Assembly (NCBI GenBank): GCA_017303935.1 | Contig: JAFLBD010000002.1 | Span: 850,784-914,783, forward strand | Length of the DNA stretch: 64,000 nucleotides | Origin: Armatimonadota bacterium | GTDB lineage: Bacteria; Armatimonadota; Fimbriimonadia; Fimbriimonadales; Fimbriimonadaceae | Reading direction: 5' to 3' | Part shown: positions 1-9,565 of the stretch, piece by piece | Layout of the letters: each line of letters begins with the position of its first letter | How positions within the stretch are numbered: position 1 is the stretch's first letter | Position numbers and translations under genes: made by a program | Notes under the pieces: model-generated | Databases searched by the model: none | What the model saw: the letters and a program-made list of their open reading frames with translations, nothing else | What the model was told of the DNA's origin: nothing

Positions 1-942
1 GTCGCAGGAATGGCCGAGCAGGTTGCGAACCTGCTGGTTAGCGACGAGTCGAAAGGCGACCTCCCTCCCCAGTCGATGTTCCTGAAGGACATCATCTCCG
101 GTCATATCGACGCCGACCGAACCGACTACCTGCTTCGGGACTCGCACCACTGTGGAGTGGAATACGGTCGCTTCGACCACCGACGCCTCATCGAGTGTTT
201 GACCTTACGTCAACTGAGTGGTGGAGGAGTTGAAATCGCTATCGAGGCCGATGGAATTCACATGGTCGAGGCGCTCATCATGGCTCGCTTCCAGATGAAC
301 GCCCAGGTGTATTTCCACCGGATTCGTCGCATTTACGACCACTTCCTGATTGAGTATCACGACGCTTTGGACAAGAGCAGGGACGGCTTACCGCGAGATG
401 ACGTTCTGTTGCTTAACGACGTGACGATGATGAATAGGATGTATGCCGACGGAGCCAGACCGCCTGAGGGATGGGAGACTTCCTGGAACGAAGGATACAC
501 CGGGGATGAGTCCGCTGACGAGGCGGTTGCTTTGAGGAAGCGGGCATACTTCGCGAAGCGAATCCTTGAGCGAAATCACCCCAAAGTAGTGTTTCAGACT
601 GGGGATTTTGCCAATGCCAAGGCGCTCGATGAGGCGCGAAGGGTTGCAAAGGCACTGAAAGCAATGTATACTGATGTCTACATATATTTGGACGAGATGG
701 GGAAGAAGCCTGTCGCCATCCACAAGTTCGAAGTGCCGGATGGGGACGACTTGGACTTCAAGGGTGCCGAGTTTATGGTCATCGACAAGGTGGGTCAAGA
801 GAAGCTTGTGACCGCCGACAGCAAGGTTTTGTCACGAATCCCTCGCGGCTTCCGGTGCCTGCGTTTGTTCGCCGACGTGGCGAACCAGGCTCAGAAGCAG
901 GAGATTGAGGCGTTTGTGGCCAAGGTGAGGAGTGGTAAATGA
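1..942 (+). CDS. HD-domain phosphohydrolase (dNTPase-like), C-terminal part, cut by window edge
   Basis: The reading frame is open from base 1, so the gene begins upstream; about 313 residues are visible. Near the start, HIDADRTDYLLRDSHHCGV followed by YGRFD matches the conserved block of SAMHD1/YwfO-type HD phosphohydrolases, which hydrolyse dNTPs or related nucleotides. The metal-binding HD motif should lie in the missing N-terminal part and cannot be checked. The stop overlaps the start of the next gene (ATGA), so the two are translationally coupled. In Bacillus an HD protein (YwfO) and YwgA are neighbours, and that pairing is repeated here in front of the DISARM genes. The family call is firm; substrate and role in defence are inference. 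Confidence 0.8.
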   Translation, partial: VAGMAEQVANLLVSDESKGDLPPQSMFLKDIISGHIDADRTDYLLRDSHHCGVEYGRFDHRRLIECLTLRQLSGGGVEIAIEADGIHMVEALIMARFQMNAQVYFHRIRRIYDHFLIEYHDALDKSRDGLPRDDVLLLNDVTMMNRMYADGARPPEGWETSWNEGYTGDESADEAVALRKRAYFAKRILERNHPKVVFQTGDFANAKALDEARRVAKALKAMYTDVYIYLDEMGKKPVAIHKFEVPDGDDLDFKGAEFMVIDKVGQEKLVTADSKVLSRIPRGFRCLRLFADVANQAQKQEIEAFVAKVRSGK

Positions 943-1511
943 AGGTGAAAATTGAGTTCGATTGGAGTTTGAGTCCAGAACAAGCAGTTCTGGCCGAGGT
1001 CGTGAAGCGGAGTCACGAACTTAAGCATCCCCTGGGTCGCACGGCGTTGCAGAAGATTCCTTACTTCCTGAAGCGCCACGGTGTTCCCCTGTCTTACTCA
1101 TTCGACCTTTACCACTATGGGCCGTTCTGCCAGGAAATCCTGTGGGATGCCGAAATGCTGGCCTCAATGGGAGTGATTGTCGACAAGGGCGGCTACAACG
1201 GCGGTTCTAGTTACGAGGTTGGGGAGAGCTTTGAAGCTCGAGTTACCGAACATCGAGAATTCTTGAATGAGCATGCCGACAACATCACGGCAGTGGTGAA
1301 CTTGCTTTCAGGCTTGGACGCCTCCACCTTGGAAGTAGCTGCGACCATCGACTATTTCTATCGTTATGTCTCGGCCAGCGATGCTCCGAGCCCACGCAAG
1401 CTGGCCGTTTTGGAGCGTTTTTATGAGGCCAAGCCCAAATACAAAGCTAAGCAGAAGGACGTAGAGCGACTGTATGACCAAATGGCAGCCATCGGCATGG
1501 TCGGGGCGTAA
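939..1511 (+). CDS. YwgA-like protein
   Basis: A 190-residue soluble protein with no signal peptide. RTALQKIPYFLKRHGVP (about residues 34-50) followed by YHYGPF (58-63) is the typical N-terminal block of YwgA-like proteins, which resemble the DUF4065/Panacea helical fold. No enzymatic motif is seen. The start overlaps the stop of the HD gene (ATGA) and its stop shares one base with the drmA start (TAATG), so it is locked into the HD-YwgA-drmA-drmB-drmC transcript. Panacea-type domains often act as antitoxin or regulatory partners, so it may control the HD enzyme. That is inference; the molecular role of YwgA is not known to me. Confidence 0.65.
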   Translation: MKVKIEFDWSLSPEQAVLAEVVKRSHELKHPLGRTALQKIPYFLKRHGVPLSYSFDLYHYGPFCQEILWDAEMLASMGVIVDKGGYNGGSSYEVGESFEARVTEHREFLNEHADNITAVVNLLSGLDASTLEVAATIDYFYRYVSASDAPSPRKLAVLERFYEAKPKYKAKQKDVERLYDQMAAIGMVGA

Positions 1512-4500
1512 TGTCTGTTCCCGAATCCCAAATCCGCGACGAGTTGCTTGAACTCGCCATCCGCGACCTTCTAGGGCCAGCAGGTGGACCGCACGAGGAG
1601 CTATCCCTCGACGCTGAGTACGGTCGGCTCATGAAGCCGACCGACCGGTACTTGCTCGGCATGCTCGCGCCTCGAGACACCGCTCTTCCCGAGACTGAAC
1701 TCAACGGCCCTGTTCCGACCGAAGTTGAAGACGACACGACCGATGACAACGTCGACCTCCAAACTCCAAAGGGCAAAGTAGACCCAGGCAAGTCGAAGGG
1801 AGGCGGGTTTGGAAAGTGTGTTGAGGAGGATGACGAGGAACCTGAAGTCGACCCGAGCAAATCCTACTTTCCCTCATCATTTGGCTTGACCTTTTGTGTC
1901 CGGAAGGACGTCGGCCGCATTGTCGTACAGGGCGAATGGGGACAATATATTCGCGAAGAGAGCGAGACCCTGACCGCCAAGGACGACCCGAACAAGAAGC
2001 TCATCGTTTGGAAGCGCTATCCGCGTGGTGGCAAGGTTGAGTTGACTTTACGAGCAGGGCCCATTCGAGGTCTCCAACTCGATGCAGGATTCCCGAATGT
2101 CGTGGTCACGGGCCGTGTGGTCGAGCGTGAGGACGACTGGCTTGTCACCCTGCTTCTCACCAACAACCAGGGTCCCGCAGAGAGCAAGGTCGAGACCATC
2201 ACCCGATGGTTGTTCCAGCCGGTTCTAAGCGTGGAGTCCTTGGATGGCTCCGGCGCCTTCATCAAGCGGCGCCGACGCATTCGGTACGAGAACCTTGACC
2301 CGTTTGAGAAGAACGAGGTTGAGGAACTTGAGATGTCGTACCGCAAGCGGGTCGAGTTCGCGGTCGGCCACGGAGTTGCTGTCGATTGGAACCGCAACCT
2401 CGGCAAGTGGGATTCTACCGACCGAATCTGGACGACTTGCGTTCCGGTCACGGAGGTTCCCAAGGCCACCCACAGCGGGCCCGAGAACGAACCGCTACTT
2501 AAGGGATTGGTCACCGACATGAAGGTGCTGTCGGAGACTCCAACCGATGAACTTAAAGACAAGCTCATGCCGCTTGTCGACGGCTATCGAAAATGGATTG
2601 AGAGCGAGGAGGCTAGAGTTGAGGTTGCCACCGAGGGCTTGGGCGAGTTTCGAGATGCAACTGAGCGAGTGCTCAAGCGAAGTCGCGAAGCCGCCGACCG
2701 CATCGAAGCGGGGATTCAGATTCTGCTTGACGATGAGAAGGCCGCGGATGCCTTCCGATTTGCGAACCGGGCGATGTATCTCCAGCGCGTCCACACGATG
2801 CTCTCTGAGGCTAAGCGCCGCGAGGAGTCGAAGACCCTGGCCGACTTCGACGAACCCAAGAACAGAAGTTGGCGCGCATTCCAGCTCGCATTCGTGTTGT
2901 TGAACCTGCCGTCCTTAGCGAAGCCAGGGCACTCTGACCGATTTGAAGACGGGGCAAACGAGCAGGTTGCCGACCTCTTATGGTTCCCAACGGGTGGCGG
3001 AAAAACGGAAGCTTATCTCGGCCTGACGGCATTCACGCTCGGCATCCGCCGACTTCAGGGTGATTTGGGTGGTTTGCGAGCAGATACCGGTGTGGCAGTC
3101 CTGATGCGCTACACGCTCAGGCTCTTGACCCTTCAACAGTTCCAGCGAGCAACCGCGCTTATCTGCGCTTGCGAGAGCATCCGACGTGATGAACCGAGTA
3201 AGAAGTGGGGTACTTGGCCGTTCCGAATCGGATTGTGGGTTGGGCAAGCAACCACTCCAAACAAGACGTCTGATGCTCAGGACCAAGTGAGCAACGATGG
3301 GTGGGGCCGTGGTTCGGTTCGGCAGCTCACCAACTGCCCGTGGTGCGGTAGCCCCATCGACTTCAAGCACAACGACATTGAGGTCGTCAATTCGGTTGCA
3401 ACCAAGAGGACGTACATCTTCTGCGGTGACGATGAGGGGATTTGTCCATTCAGCAAGGCGAACAGTCCGAAGAACGGTTTCGACGGCGGCTTGCCGGTGG
3501 TGGTGGTTGACGAGGAAGTCTATCGGCTGCTTCCCAGTCTCGTTATCGCAACGGTCGACAAGTTTGCGCAGATGCCGTGGAATGGAGAAACCCAGATGCT
3601 TTTTGGCCGCGTCGACCGGTTCTGCGTTCGACACGGGTTCTTGTCGTCCGAGAGCGACCACGACTCGAACATGCACCCAGCGCATCGAGGACTGCCTGCC
3701 GTTACTGTGCAGCCCCACGGCAATCTCAGGCCTCCCGACCTCATCATCCAGGACGAGTTGCACCTAATCAGCGGGCCGCTGGGTTCTCTCGTGGGAATCT
3801 ATGAAACGGCGATTGACGAACTCTGCTCCTGGGAACACGATGGAGTGAAGGTTCGCCCGAAGGTCATCGTGTCAACCGCCACGGTCAGACGCGCAGGCGA
3901 CCAAGTCAATCGGCTCTTTGCGCGCAACCTTAAGGTGTTTCCACCAGCGGGGATTGATGTCGAGGACAACTTCTTCAGCAAGCAACCACAAGCGACTCCC
4001 GACAATCCGGGCACCAAATACGTTGGAATCTGCAGTCCCGGCCGGAGGCTGAAAGCAGCTCTGATTCGCTCCTATTGCGCGGCGATGGCTTCGGCGCAGT
4101 TGATGTACGACCCTTCACGATACGGCAAGACTGCAGACCCCTGGATGACGGCGGTCGGCTACTTTGGGTCTATTCGAGAGCTGGCGGGCATGCGCCGTCT
4201 TATCGACGACGACATCCATCAGAAGCTTTGGAGGATGGACAGAGTCGGTCTAGGACAGCGGTCGATTCGGTCGTACGAGGAGTTGACTTCGCGGAAGTCG
4301 GCCGGCGACATACCTTACATCTTGGACCGCCTTGAGAAGCAATTTACAGTGGAAAAGACTGGGGTTACTCCATACGACATCCTGCTCGCCACGAACATGA
4401 TTTCAGTCGGTGTCGATGTGAAGCGCCTTGGTCTGATGATTGTTGCGGGGCAACCCAAGATGACCGCCGAATACATTCAGGCTACTAACCGCATTGGCCG

Positions 4501-5050
4501 TTCTCATCCGGGTTTGGTGTTCACCGTTCAGAACTGGGCGCGACCTCGCGACCTGTCTCATTACGAGAGCTTCAACTACTTTCACTCGACTTTCCACAAG
4601 CATATTGAGACGCCTTCATTGACGCCATTCTCGGATGGAACTCGAGAGCGAGCCCTGTCTGCCGTGCTGGTCAGCGGAGCGAGGCTACAAGGTCGCGAGC
4701 TCAATCCGAACTCCTCGGCTTCAACCGTGGACAACCACCGCCCCATAACCGATGTGGTCGTCGACGCCATCGTTCGGCGAGCAGAAAACGTACAGAGCGC
4801 AGAACTCGGTCAGCTTGTGCGGAGTGAGGTTCGCAGCCGGGTCGACAAGTGGAATCTTGAGGTGCGAAGGCGCCGCGACGCTGGCGCCTCGGTTGCCTAC
4901 AGGCAGTCTGGAACTGAGGTGGCCCTTCTCAAGAAACCCGACGACGGGAAGTGGCAAGACTTCACATGCCTCAACTCGCTCCGGGAAGTTGAGCAGAGTT
5001 CCGCGTTCGTGATGCACGAGCTGAGTTCGAACTCGGAGGATGAGGAATGA
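1511..5050 (+). CDS. drmA: DISARM helicase-related protein DrmA
   Basis: A 1179-residue superfamily 2 helicase. Walker A is FPTGGGKTEAYLGL (about residue 490), the Walker B equivalent is QDELHLI (about 747), motif III-like STATV lies near 787, and the C-terminal helicase motif ATNRIGRSHPG lies near 990. A zinc-finger-like cluster (CPWCG, then a CG and a C pair) sits between Walker A and B around residues 614-650. The long N-terminal region before the helicase core, the size and the adjacency to drmB and drmC identify DrmA, which in DISARM forms a complex with DrmB and loads on phage DNA ends. The stop overlaps the drmB start (ATGA). No frameshift is seen. Confidence 0.9.
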   Translation: MSVPESQIRDELLELAIRDLLGPAGGPHEELSLDAEYGRLMKPTDRYLLGMLAPRDTALPETELNGPVPTEVEDDTTDDNVDLQTPKGKVDPGKSKGGGFGKCVEEDDEEPEVDPSKSYFPSSFGLTFCVRKDVGRIVVQGEWGQYIREESETLTAKDDPNKKLIVWKRYPRGGKVELTLRAGPIRGLQLDAGFPNVVVTGRVVEREDDWLVTLLLTNNQGPAESKVETITRWLFQPVLSVESLDGSGAFIKRRRRIRYENLDPFEKNEVEELEMSYRKRVEFAVGHGVAVDWNRNLGKWDSTDRIWTTCVPVTEVPKATHSGPENEPLLKGLVTDMKVLSETPTDELKDKLMPLVDGYRKWIESEEARVEVATEGLGEFRDATERVLKRSREAADRIEAGIQILLDDEKAADAFRFANRAMYLQRVHTMLSEAKRREESKTLADFDEPKNRSWRAFQLAFVLLNLPSLAKPGHSDRFEDGANEQVADLLWFPTGGGKTEAYLGLTAFTLGIRRLQGDLGGLRADTGVAVLMRYTLRLLTLQQFQRATALICACESIRRDEPSKKWGTWPFRIGLWVGQATTPNKTSDAQDQVSNDGWGRGSVRQLTNCPWCGSPIDFKHNDIEVVNSVATKRTYIFCGDDEGICPFSKANSPKNGFDGGLPVVVVDEEVYRLLPSLVIATVDKFAQMPWNGETQMLFGRVDRFCVRHGFLSSESDHDSNMHPAHRGLPAVTVQPHGNLRPPDLIIQDELHLISGPLGSLVGIYETAIDELCSWEHDGVKVRPKVIVSTATVRRAGDQVNRLFARNLKVFPPAGIDVEDNFFSKQPQATPDNPGTKYVGICSPGRRLKAALIRSYCAAMASAQLMYDPSRYGKTADPWMTAVGYFGSIRELAGMRRLIDDDIHQKLWRMDRVGLGQRSIRSYEELTSRKSAGDIPYILDRLEKQFTVEKTGVTPYDILLATNMISVGVDVKRLGLMIVAGQPKMTAEYIQATNRIGRSHPGLVFTVQNWARPRDLSHYESFNYFHSTFHKHIETPSLTPFSDGTRERALSAVLVSGARLQGRELNPNSSASTVDNHRPITDVVVDAIVRRAENVQSAELGQLVRSEVRSRVDKWNLEVRRRRDAGASVAYRQSGTEVALLKKPDDGKWQDFTCLNSLREVEQSSAFVMHELSSNSEDEE

Positions 5051-6906
5051 GCCGGTCCAACGTAGGTCAGGTGAGACGAAGTCAAGCCATCAGCCCGTTC
5101 GGAGTTGGGGCGATGGTCGACTTGCCGTACGTGTCCGGAATTGTGCTCGGCCTCGACTACTGGAAGACGCGCGCCGAGGATGAAGTCAACGAGCCACGGC
5201 TATTGCAGACCATTCGACGGATGTATCCCACGGTGGAGCGCATCATGGCACCGGCTCTCTTGCACGAAGACTCTTCGGGGCAGCAAGTCGAGACAGTTGG
5301 TGTTCCGGTTGCTCCGTTTCCTCGTTGGATGGTCTGCTCGGCTTGTCGACTACTCGCCCGCTATGACTCGGGATACTTCCAGTCGATTTCAAATCCTTAC
5401 CGACCGGAAGAGTTCAAGTACGTGCATAAGCACTGCACGAAGCAGCCAAACATCGCCGACAAGAACAAGCGACCGGTCATTCCAGCCCGCTTCTTGGTGG
5501 CCTGCGAGAACGGGCATCTCAACGACTTCCCATGGCGTGAGTTCGTCCACGGTGGCCCGTCGGACTGCAACAAAGAACTCCGACTCATCGAATATGGCCT
5601 GGTAGTTGAGGCATCCGACATCGAAGTCACCTGCGCATGTGGTGCCAAGCAGCGCATGTCCAAGGCCTTCGGAACGAATTCGCTCCTCAACATCATCCGG
5701 CCAAAGTGCGATGGGCACCATCCTCATCACCGCTTGAGGAGCGAGGTTGCGGCTGATGACTGCAACGAGGTGCCACGGACAATTTTGCTGGGCGCTTCTA
5801 ACAGCTGGTTCCCAATCACCCTGTCTGCCATTTCCGTTCCCAGCGCCATGAGCGACTTGGAGCAAAGGCTTCAAGACAACTGGCCCGAGTTTCGCGACAT
5901 GGTCGATATTGGCGACCTGAAGTACGTCATGCGAAGGAACCAGTTCGACTGGCTAACTGGGCTCGAAGCTGAGCCAGTATGGGAGGCAATCGGCAGGGTC
6001 AAAGAATCAAGCGAATCTGAGGAAATCGGTTCGCTCAAAGACCCCGAGTGGACTGTCTTGAGCGCGGCAACCCCAACGCGGCATCCTTGGCTGCGGACCG
6101 CAATCACTCAACCACCTCCCGGATTCGATGATGTCATCGAAAAAGTCGTCTTGGTTGAGCGGCACCGCGAAGTGAGGGCGCTTGTAGCATTCTCAAGAAT
6201 TGATGCCCCTGGCGACATGTCTGAGTTGGATTCGCTTCCAGCGGAGCGCAGAGCCAGGTTGTCCCGAGCTGCTCCCAATTGGGTACCTGGAGTTGAGTTG
6301 CGTGGCGAAGGAATCTTCATCCAGTTCCGGGAGGATGCCCTCCGTAGTTGGGAAGGGCGCGACGATGTCAAGCGGAGACTTGGGGTTTTGAACAGCGGGC
6401 ACGACCTCTGGTGTGACCGGCGACCATGGCTTGACCCAAGGCCGCCCGGTCGCCCGGCTCGCTACTATCTGCTGCACTCCCTAGCCCACCTCCTCGTTCG
6501 CGAGATGTCGATTCGGTGCGGCTATTCTGCGGCCAGCCTGCGAGAGCGGCTCTACGCATCGATTTCCCACGATGGAGGTGGCAACATGGCCGGAATCCTC
6601 ATCGTCACATCGACGCCGGATAGCGAGGGGACGTTGGGTGGCTTGGTAGGGCTTGGGCAGCCAAATGAGTTGGCACCACTGTTGCGGTTGGCACTTGAAC
6701 GTGCGTCCTTGTGCAGCTCGGACCCTCATTGCTCCAGCCACGACCCAAAGCACGATGCGAAGCTTCATGGGGCTGCATGCCACAGCTGCCAGTTTCTCCC
6801 CGAAACGTCGTGCGAAACGGGAAATCGGTACCTTGACCGGGTTTTGGTGGTGCCAACCTTGAACGAACCCGAAGTGGCATTCTTCAGGGAGCATCACCTT
6901 GAATGA
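5047..6906 (+). CDS. drmB: DISARM protein DrmB (DUF1998)
   Basis: A 619-residue protein. The C-terminal part has the DUF1998 signature HSLAHLLVREMSIRCGY (about residues 476-492) and a later GGNMAGILIVTSTP. Several cysteine pairs look like metal sites: CSACR near residue 97, CACGAKQ near 196, and a Cys-rich stretch near 557-590 ending in CHSCQF. DUF1998 proteins pair with large helicases in DISARM, Druantia and Dpd systems; DrmB is the obligate partner of DrmA. It overlaps drmA by ATGA at its start and drmC by 8 bases at its end, so strict co-translation is likely. Confidence 0.9.
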   Translation: MSRSNVGQVRRSQAISPFGVGAMVDLPYVSGIVLGLDYWKTRAEDEVNEPRLLQTIRRMYPTVERIMAPALLHEDSSGQQVETVGVPVAPFPRWMVCSACRLLARYDSGYFQSISNPYRPEEFKYVHKHCTKQPNIADKNKRPVIPARFLVACENGHLNDFPWREFVHGGPSDCNKELRLIEYGLVVEASDIEVTCACGAKQRMSKAFGTNSLLNIIRPKCDGHHPHHRLRSEVAADDCNEVPRTILLGASNSWFPITLSAISVPSAMSDLEQRLQDNWPEFRDMVDIGDLKYVMRRNQFDWLTGLEAEPVWEAIGRVKESSESEEIGSLKDPEWTVLSAATPTRHPWLRTAITQPPPGFDDVIEKVVLVERHREVRALVAFSRIDAPGDMSELDSLPAERRARLSRAAPNWVPGVELRGEGIFIQFREDALRSWEGRDDVKRRLGVLNSGHDLWCDRRPWLDPRPPGRPARYYLLHSLAHLLVREMSIRCGYSAASLRERLYASISHDGGGNMAGILIVTSTPDSEGTLGGLVGLGQPNELAPLLRLALERASLCSSDPHCSSHDPKHDAKLHGAACHSCQFLPETSCETGNRYLDRVLVVPTLNEPEVAFFREHHLE

Positions 6907-7687
6907 TTCGTATGATGTCGTGGCCGATGTGGCAGCGAAAATTGCGAGAACACTCTCGGCTGGCAACTTGAGCAAACTGCTGCAACAGGCAAATCGCGAG
7001 ACGCCTGCCGTATCATTTCTGAACACGTTGGCCGCGGACTGTCGCCAACTAGAGCAGCGTTTGGTGCTGCAAAGTTCAGCTTCAAAGCTTGGTTTGGATT
7101 GCCTAGACCTTCGAGCAAGTGAGGTTGCAATGGTGGTTGCTGCTGCTCGTAGACAGATGACCGCGACAAGCCTGGAGGTCGTCTGGACGGGCCCCGCAAG
7201 CGTGGCTTCGGCCATGCGCGGGACCGAGCAGGTCTTGCTTGAGGTTATCGACAGCGCCAAACGAGAGTTGTTGGTGGTCGTCTACGCCGCATTTGATATT
7301 CGAAACATCGTCGCCGCGATTGACCGAGCGATAGCCCGTGGGGTTGTCGTCACCGTAGTGGTCGAGAGTCTCAATCCAAAGACAGGAGAGCAGAAACCGA
7401 ACTTCATGGCCTCATTTTCGGAGCCAATCCGAACAAGGTCCCGGCTACTACATTGGCCGCTCGCCACTCGCGACACCGATGAGAATGGACGAGCAGGATG
7501 TTTGCACGCGAAGGTTGCCGTTGGGGACCGAGAGGTCGTATTCGTCACGTCGGCCAACTTAACGGGGGCCGCCATGCGCGAGAACATGGAGATGGGGCTT
7601 CGAGTCGACAACTTCGAATTGGGTGAGCAAGTCGTCACCCACTTTGAGCGGATGCGAGATGATGGCGTCCTGGTCCAGCCGACCTAG
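6899..7687 (+). CDS. drmC: DISARM phospholipase D-like protein DrmC
   Basis: A 262-residue protein with one HKD motif: HAKVAVGD (about residues 202-209) followed by SANLTGAAM and the E of the family pattern. A single HKD per chain implies an active site formed by a dimer, as in Nuc-type PLD nucleases. It is the third gene of the drmABC core; in tested DISARM systems drmC was dispensable for some phages. The start is a TTG inside the drmB 3' end; no in-frame ATG lies nearby. The 3' end overlaps the convergent methyltransferase gene by four bases. Confidence 0.88.
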   Translation: MNDSYDVVADVAAKIARTLSAGNLSKLLQQANRETPAVSFLNTLAADCRQLEQRLVLQSSASKLGLDCLDLRASEVAMVVAAARRQMTATSLEVVWTGPASVASAMRGTEQVLLEVIDSAKRELLVVVYAAFDIRNIVAAIDRAIARGVVVTVVVESLNPKTGEQKPNFMASFSEPIRTRSRLLHWPLATRDTDENGRAGCLHAKVAVGDREVVFVTSANLTGAAMRENMEMGLRVDNFELGEQVVTHFERMRDDGVLVQPT

Positions 7688-8886
7688 GTTATCGACTCAC
7701 GGTACGAGCGAAGCGCATCCAGAAAGCCCGGCGGGAATCTGAGCGAGCTGTTCTCTGCTCGAGTAACAAAGCCATCACAGGCCCTGAAGCTGAGAGGAAC
7801 CAGAGGCTCAGTTAGGAACTGTTCTAGAGGAGTCAACGGCTCTAGGTCAACGTGGGTAGGCAGGTTGACTCCAAAACGACCACTGCCAACGTTCCACGCT
7901 GCAGTGGGCCAACTGCCATCAACGACAGGAACTCCATCAACTTCCGGTGACTCAGTCGAGCTTGAAGTCGCAAGCCCCTCACCAATCCAAGCCGACATTC
8001 GAACATTGACTGCGTTCCCAACGAGTCGCCAGCGTGCGTTTCTACCCAAGCCCTCGGCCCGCTCAGTCCATCCGGGCTCGAACCCTTGAAGTCGCTCAGC
8101 ATCGGCTATGGTCGGAGTGCCAACTTCACCGGATGGAAGTAGGATGGCCGGAGAACTTTTGATGCCGAGTCGAGACCCAGGCTTCAGAGGGGGAATGGCA
8201 TCGCAAACCAAACCGGACCCGGTGTTTCCTTCCGTCGAGTAGAAACCGATGGTGTTCATGCCCACGACTGGCTTGCGTTCGTTTCGGGACTCAGCGGCAA
8301 AGTCCCTGAACATGACCGACCGAGGGTCTCGTTCTCGAGATGCATACAAAATGACTCGAGGGCGTCGTTGAGGGATACCGAACGAGCGGGCGTCAATCGT
8401 GCGGTATGCCCACCGGAAACCGGCATGTTCCAAAGCCTCCGTGATTTCCTTCATCGCCGCACCTTTGCCAAGCCTCAGCATGAAAGGCACGTTTTCAAGG
8501 AGCAAGTTCTTTACTTCACTTGATGCGACGACCTGCAAAACGTGACGAATCAACCCTGATGACTTTCCGTCCAACCCAACCATCGGCCCGGCTTGCGACA
8601 GGTCGACACATGGGAATCCTGCGGTCACCAGGTCGATTGCAGAGTCAATTCTTTTCAAGGAAAGAATATTGTCGTGGACGCTTACCAAAGGGAAGCGATG
8701 TCGAAGGACCACCTTCGCGGCCTCGTCGATTTCGTAGGCACCTACTGTGTGGTGTCCTGCAGATTCAAGGCCTTGTTCTATTCCGCCGACGCCCGCGAAC
8801 AGTGCGAGCACATTCAATCTCTGGCGCGGACACTGTGTAAAAGCACTGTCCGCGCTTACCTCATTTGCAGTCAGTGACATCGCCAT
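7684..8886 (-). CDS. drmMII: DNA (cytosine-5) methyltransferase, DISARM DrmMII type
   Basis: A 400-residue m5C methyltransferase with all main motifs: motif I FAGVGGIEQGLESAGH (about 30-45), motif IV GFPCVDLSQAG with catalytic Cys93, motif VI ENVPFM (131-136), motif VIII QRRPRVILYAS, and motif IX/X near the C-terminus (RLQGFEPGW, VGNAVNVRM). In class 2 DISARM this enzyme marks host DNA as self. Here it runs convergent to drmABC and overlaps drmC by four bases, so it has its own promoter upstream of 8886. No restriction endonuclease lies beside it, which favours DISARM over an orphan RM gene. A slightly later start at MSLTAN is possible. Confidence 0.88.
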   Translation of the reverse strand: MAMSLTANEVSADSAFTQCPRQRLNVLALFAGVGGIEQGLESAGHHTVGAYEIDEAAKVVLRHRFPLVSVHDNILSLKRIDSAIDLVTAGFPCVDLSQAGPMVGLDGKSSGLIRHVLQVVASSEVKNLLLENVPFMLRLGKGAAMKEITEALEHAGFRWAYRTIDARSFGIPQRRPRVILYASRERDPRSVMFRDFAAESRNERKPVVGMNTIGFYSTEGNTGSGLVCDAIPPLKPGSRLGIKSSPAILLPSGEVGTPTIADAERLQGFEPGWTERAEGLGRNARWRLVGNAVNVRMSAWIGEGLATSSSTESPEVDGVPVVDGSWPTAAWNVGSGRFGVNLPTHVDLEPLTPLEQFLTEPLVPLSFRACDGFVTRAENSSLRFPPGFLDALRSYRESIT

Positions 8887-9004
8887 CAGGCCAAATTGTA
8901 CAGTAAAGTGCTTCTAAATCTCGAGCCCCCTTGCAACCCGGATTCCAAAGAACTGATTGATTTTCAGAATAGAATCGACGAGGGACCCCGGAGTGTCTGG
9001 TCTT

Positions 9005-9565
9005 CTAGCTTCCTCCCTGTTCGAGTGTTGACCGATAGAATGTTGAGCGTGAACAACCGAGGATTCGGCATGCTTCGTCGACTGGCATGTTGCGGTCTCC
9101 ACGTAACTTGCGTGCCAGCTCCAGTTTTTTGCCTGTGAGGACGGCTCGGCGACCGCCGCATCGTCCGCGCGCACGGGCGGCGGCAAGGCCAGCGAGTGTA
9201 CGTTCGCGGACGAGGTCCCTTTCAAACTCCGCAAGGCTCGCTACGATGTTGAAGAATAGTCGACCGGATGGATTGGTTGTGTCGATTCCTTCGGTGATTG
9301 AGCGGAAGCCGACTCCGCGTTCCCGAAGTTGCTCCACCAGGTCAACCAGGTGTCGCAACGAGCGACCAAGTCTGTCCAGGCGCCAGACGACGATTGTGTC
9401 ACCATCACGGGCAAACTCCAACAGTTCGTTGAGACCCGGCCGGTCGATGACCGACCCGGAGACCTGGTCGCTGTAGATTCTGTCGCAACCGACCTGGTTA
9501 AGTGCGTCGGTTTGAAGAATAAGGTTTTGTTCGTGAGTGCTTGTGCGCTGGTACCCAAGGTTCAT
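9005..9565 (-). CDS. Serine recombinase, resolvase/invertase family
   Basis: A 186-residue small serine recombinase. The N-terminus GYQRTSTHEQN carries the family R-x-S motif (Arg7, catalytic Ser9). WRLDRLGRSLRHLVDLV is the usual DxLxR block, ASLAEFERDLVRERT forms the long helix, and DEACRILGCSRSTFYR is the C-terminal DNA-binding HTH. Length and domain order match Tn3-type TnpR or Pin/Hin invertases. No transposase gene is adjacent, so this may be the remnant of a transposon or a resolution module of the island. Its presence supports horizontal origin of this stretch. Active site residues are intact. Confidence 0.88.
   Translation of the reverse strand: MNLGYQRTSTHEQNLILQTDALNQVGCDRIYSDQVSGSVIDRPGLNELLEFARDGDTIVVWRLDRLGRSLRHLVDLVEQLRERGVGFRSITEGIDTTNPSGRLFFNIVASLAEFERDLVRERTLAGLAAARARGRCGGRRAVLTGKKLELARKLRGDRNMPVDEACRILGCSRSTFYRSTLEQGGS

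Noticed and set aside
2017-2568. Minus-strand frames inside drmA (and similar ones at 2978-3763)
   Set aside because: They are shadows of drmA: Ser/Arg-rich composition, no start context, and the drmA frame has full helicase motifs.
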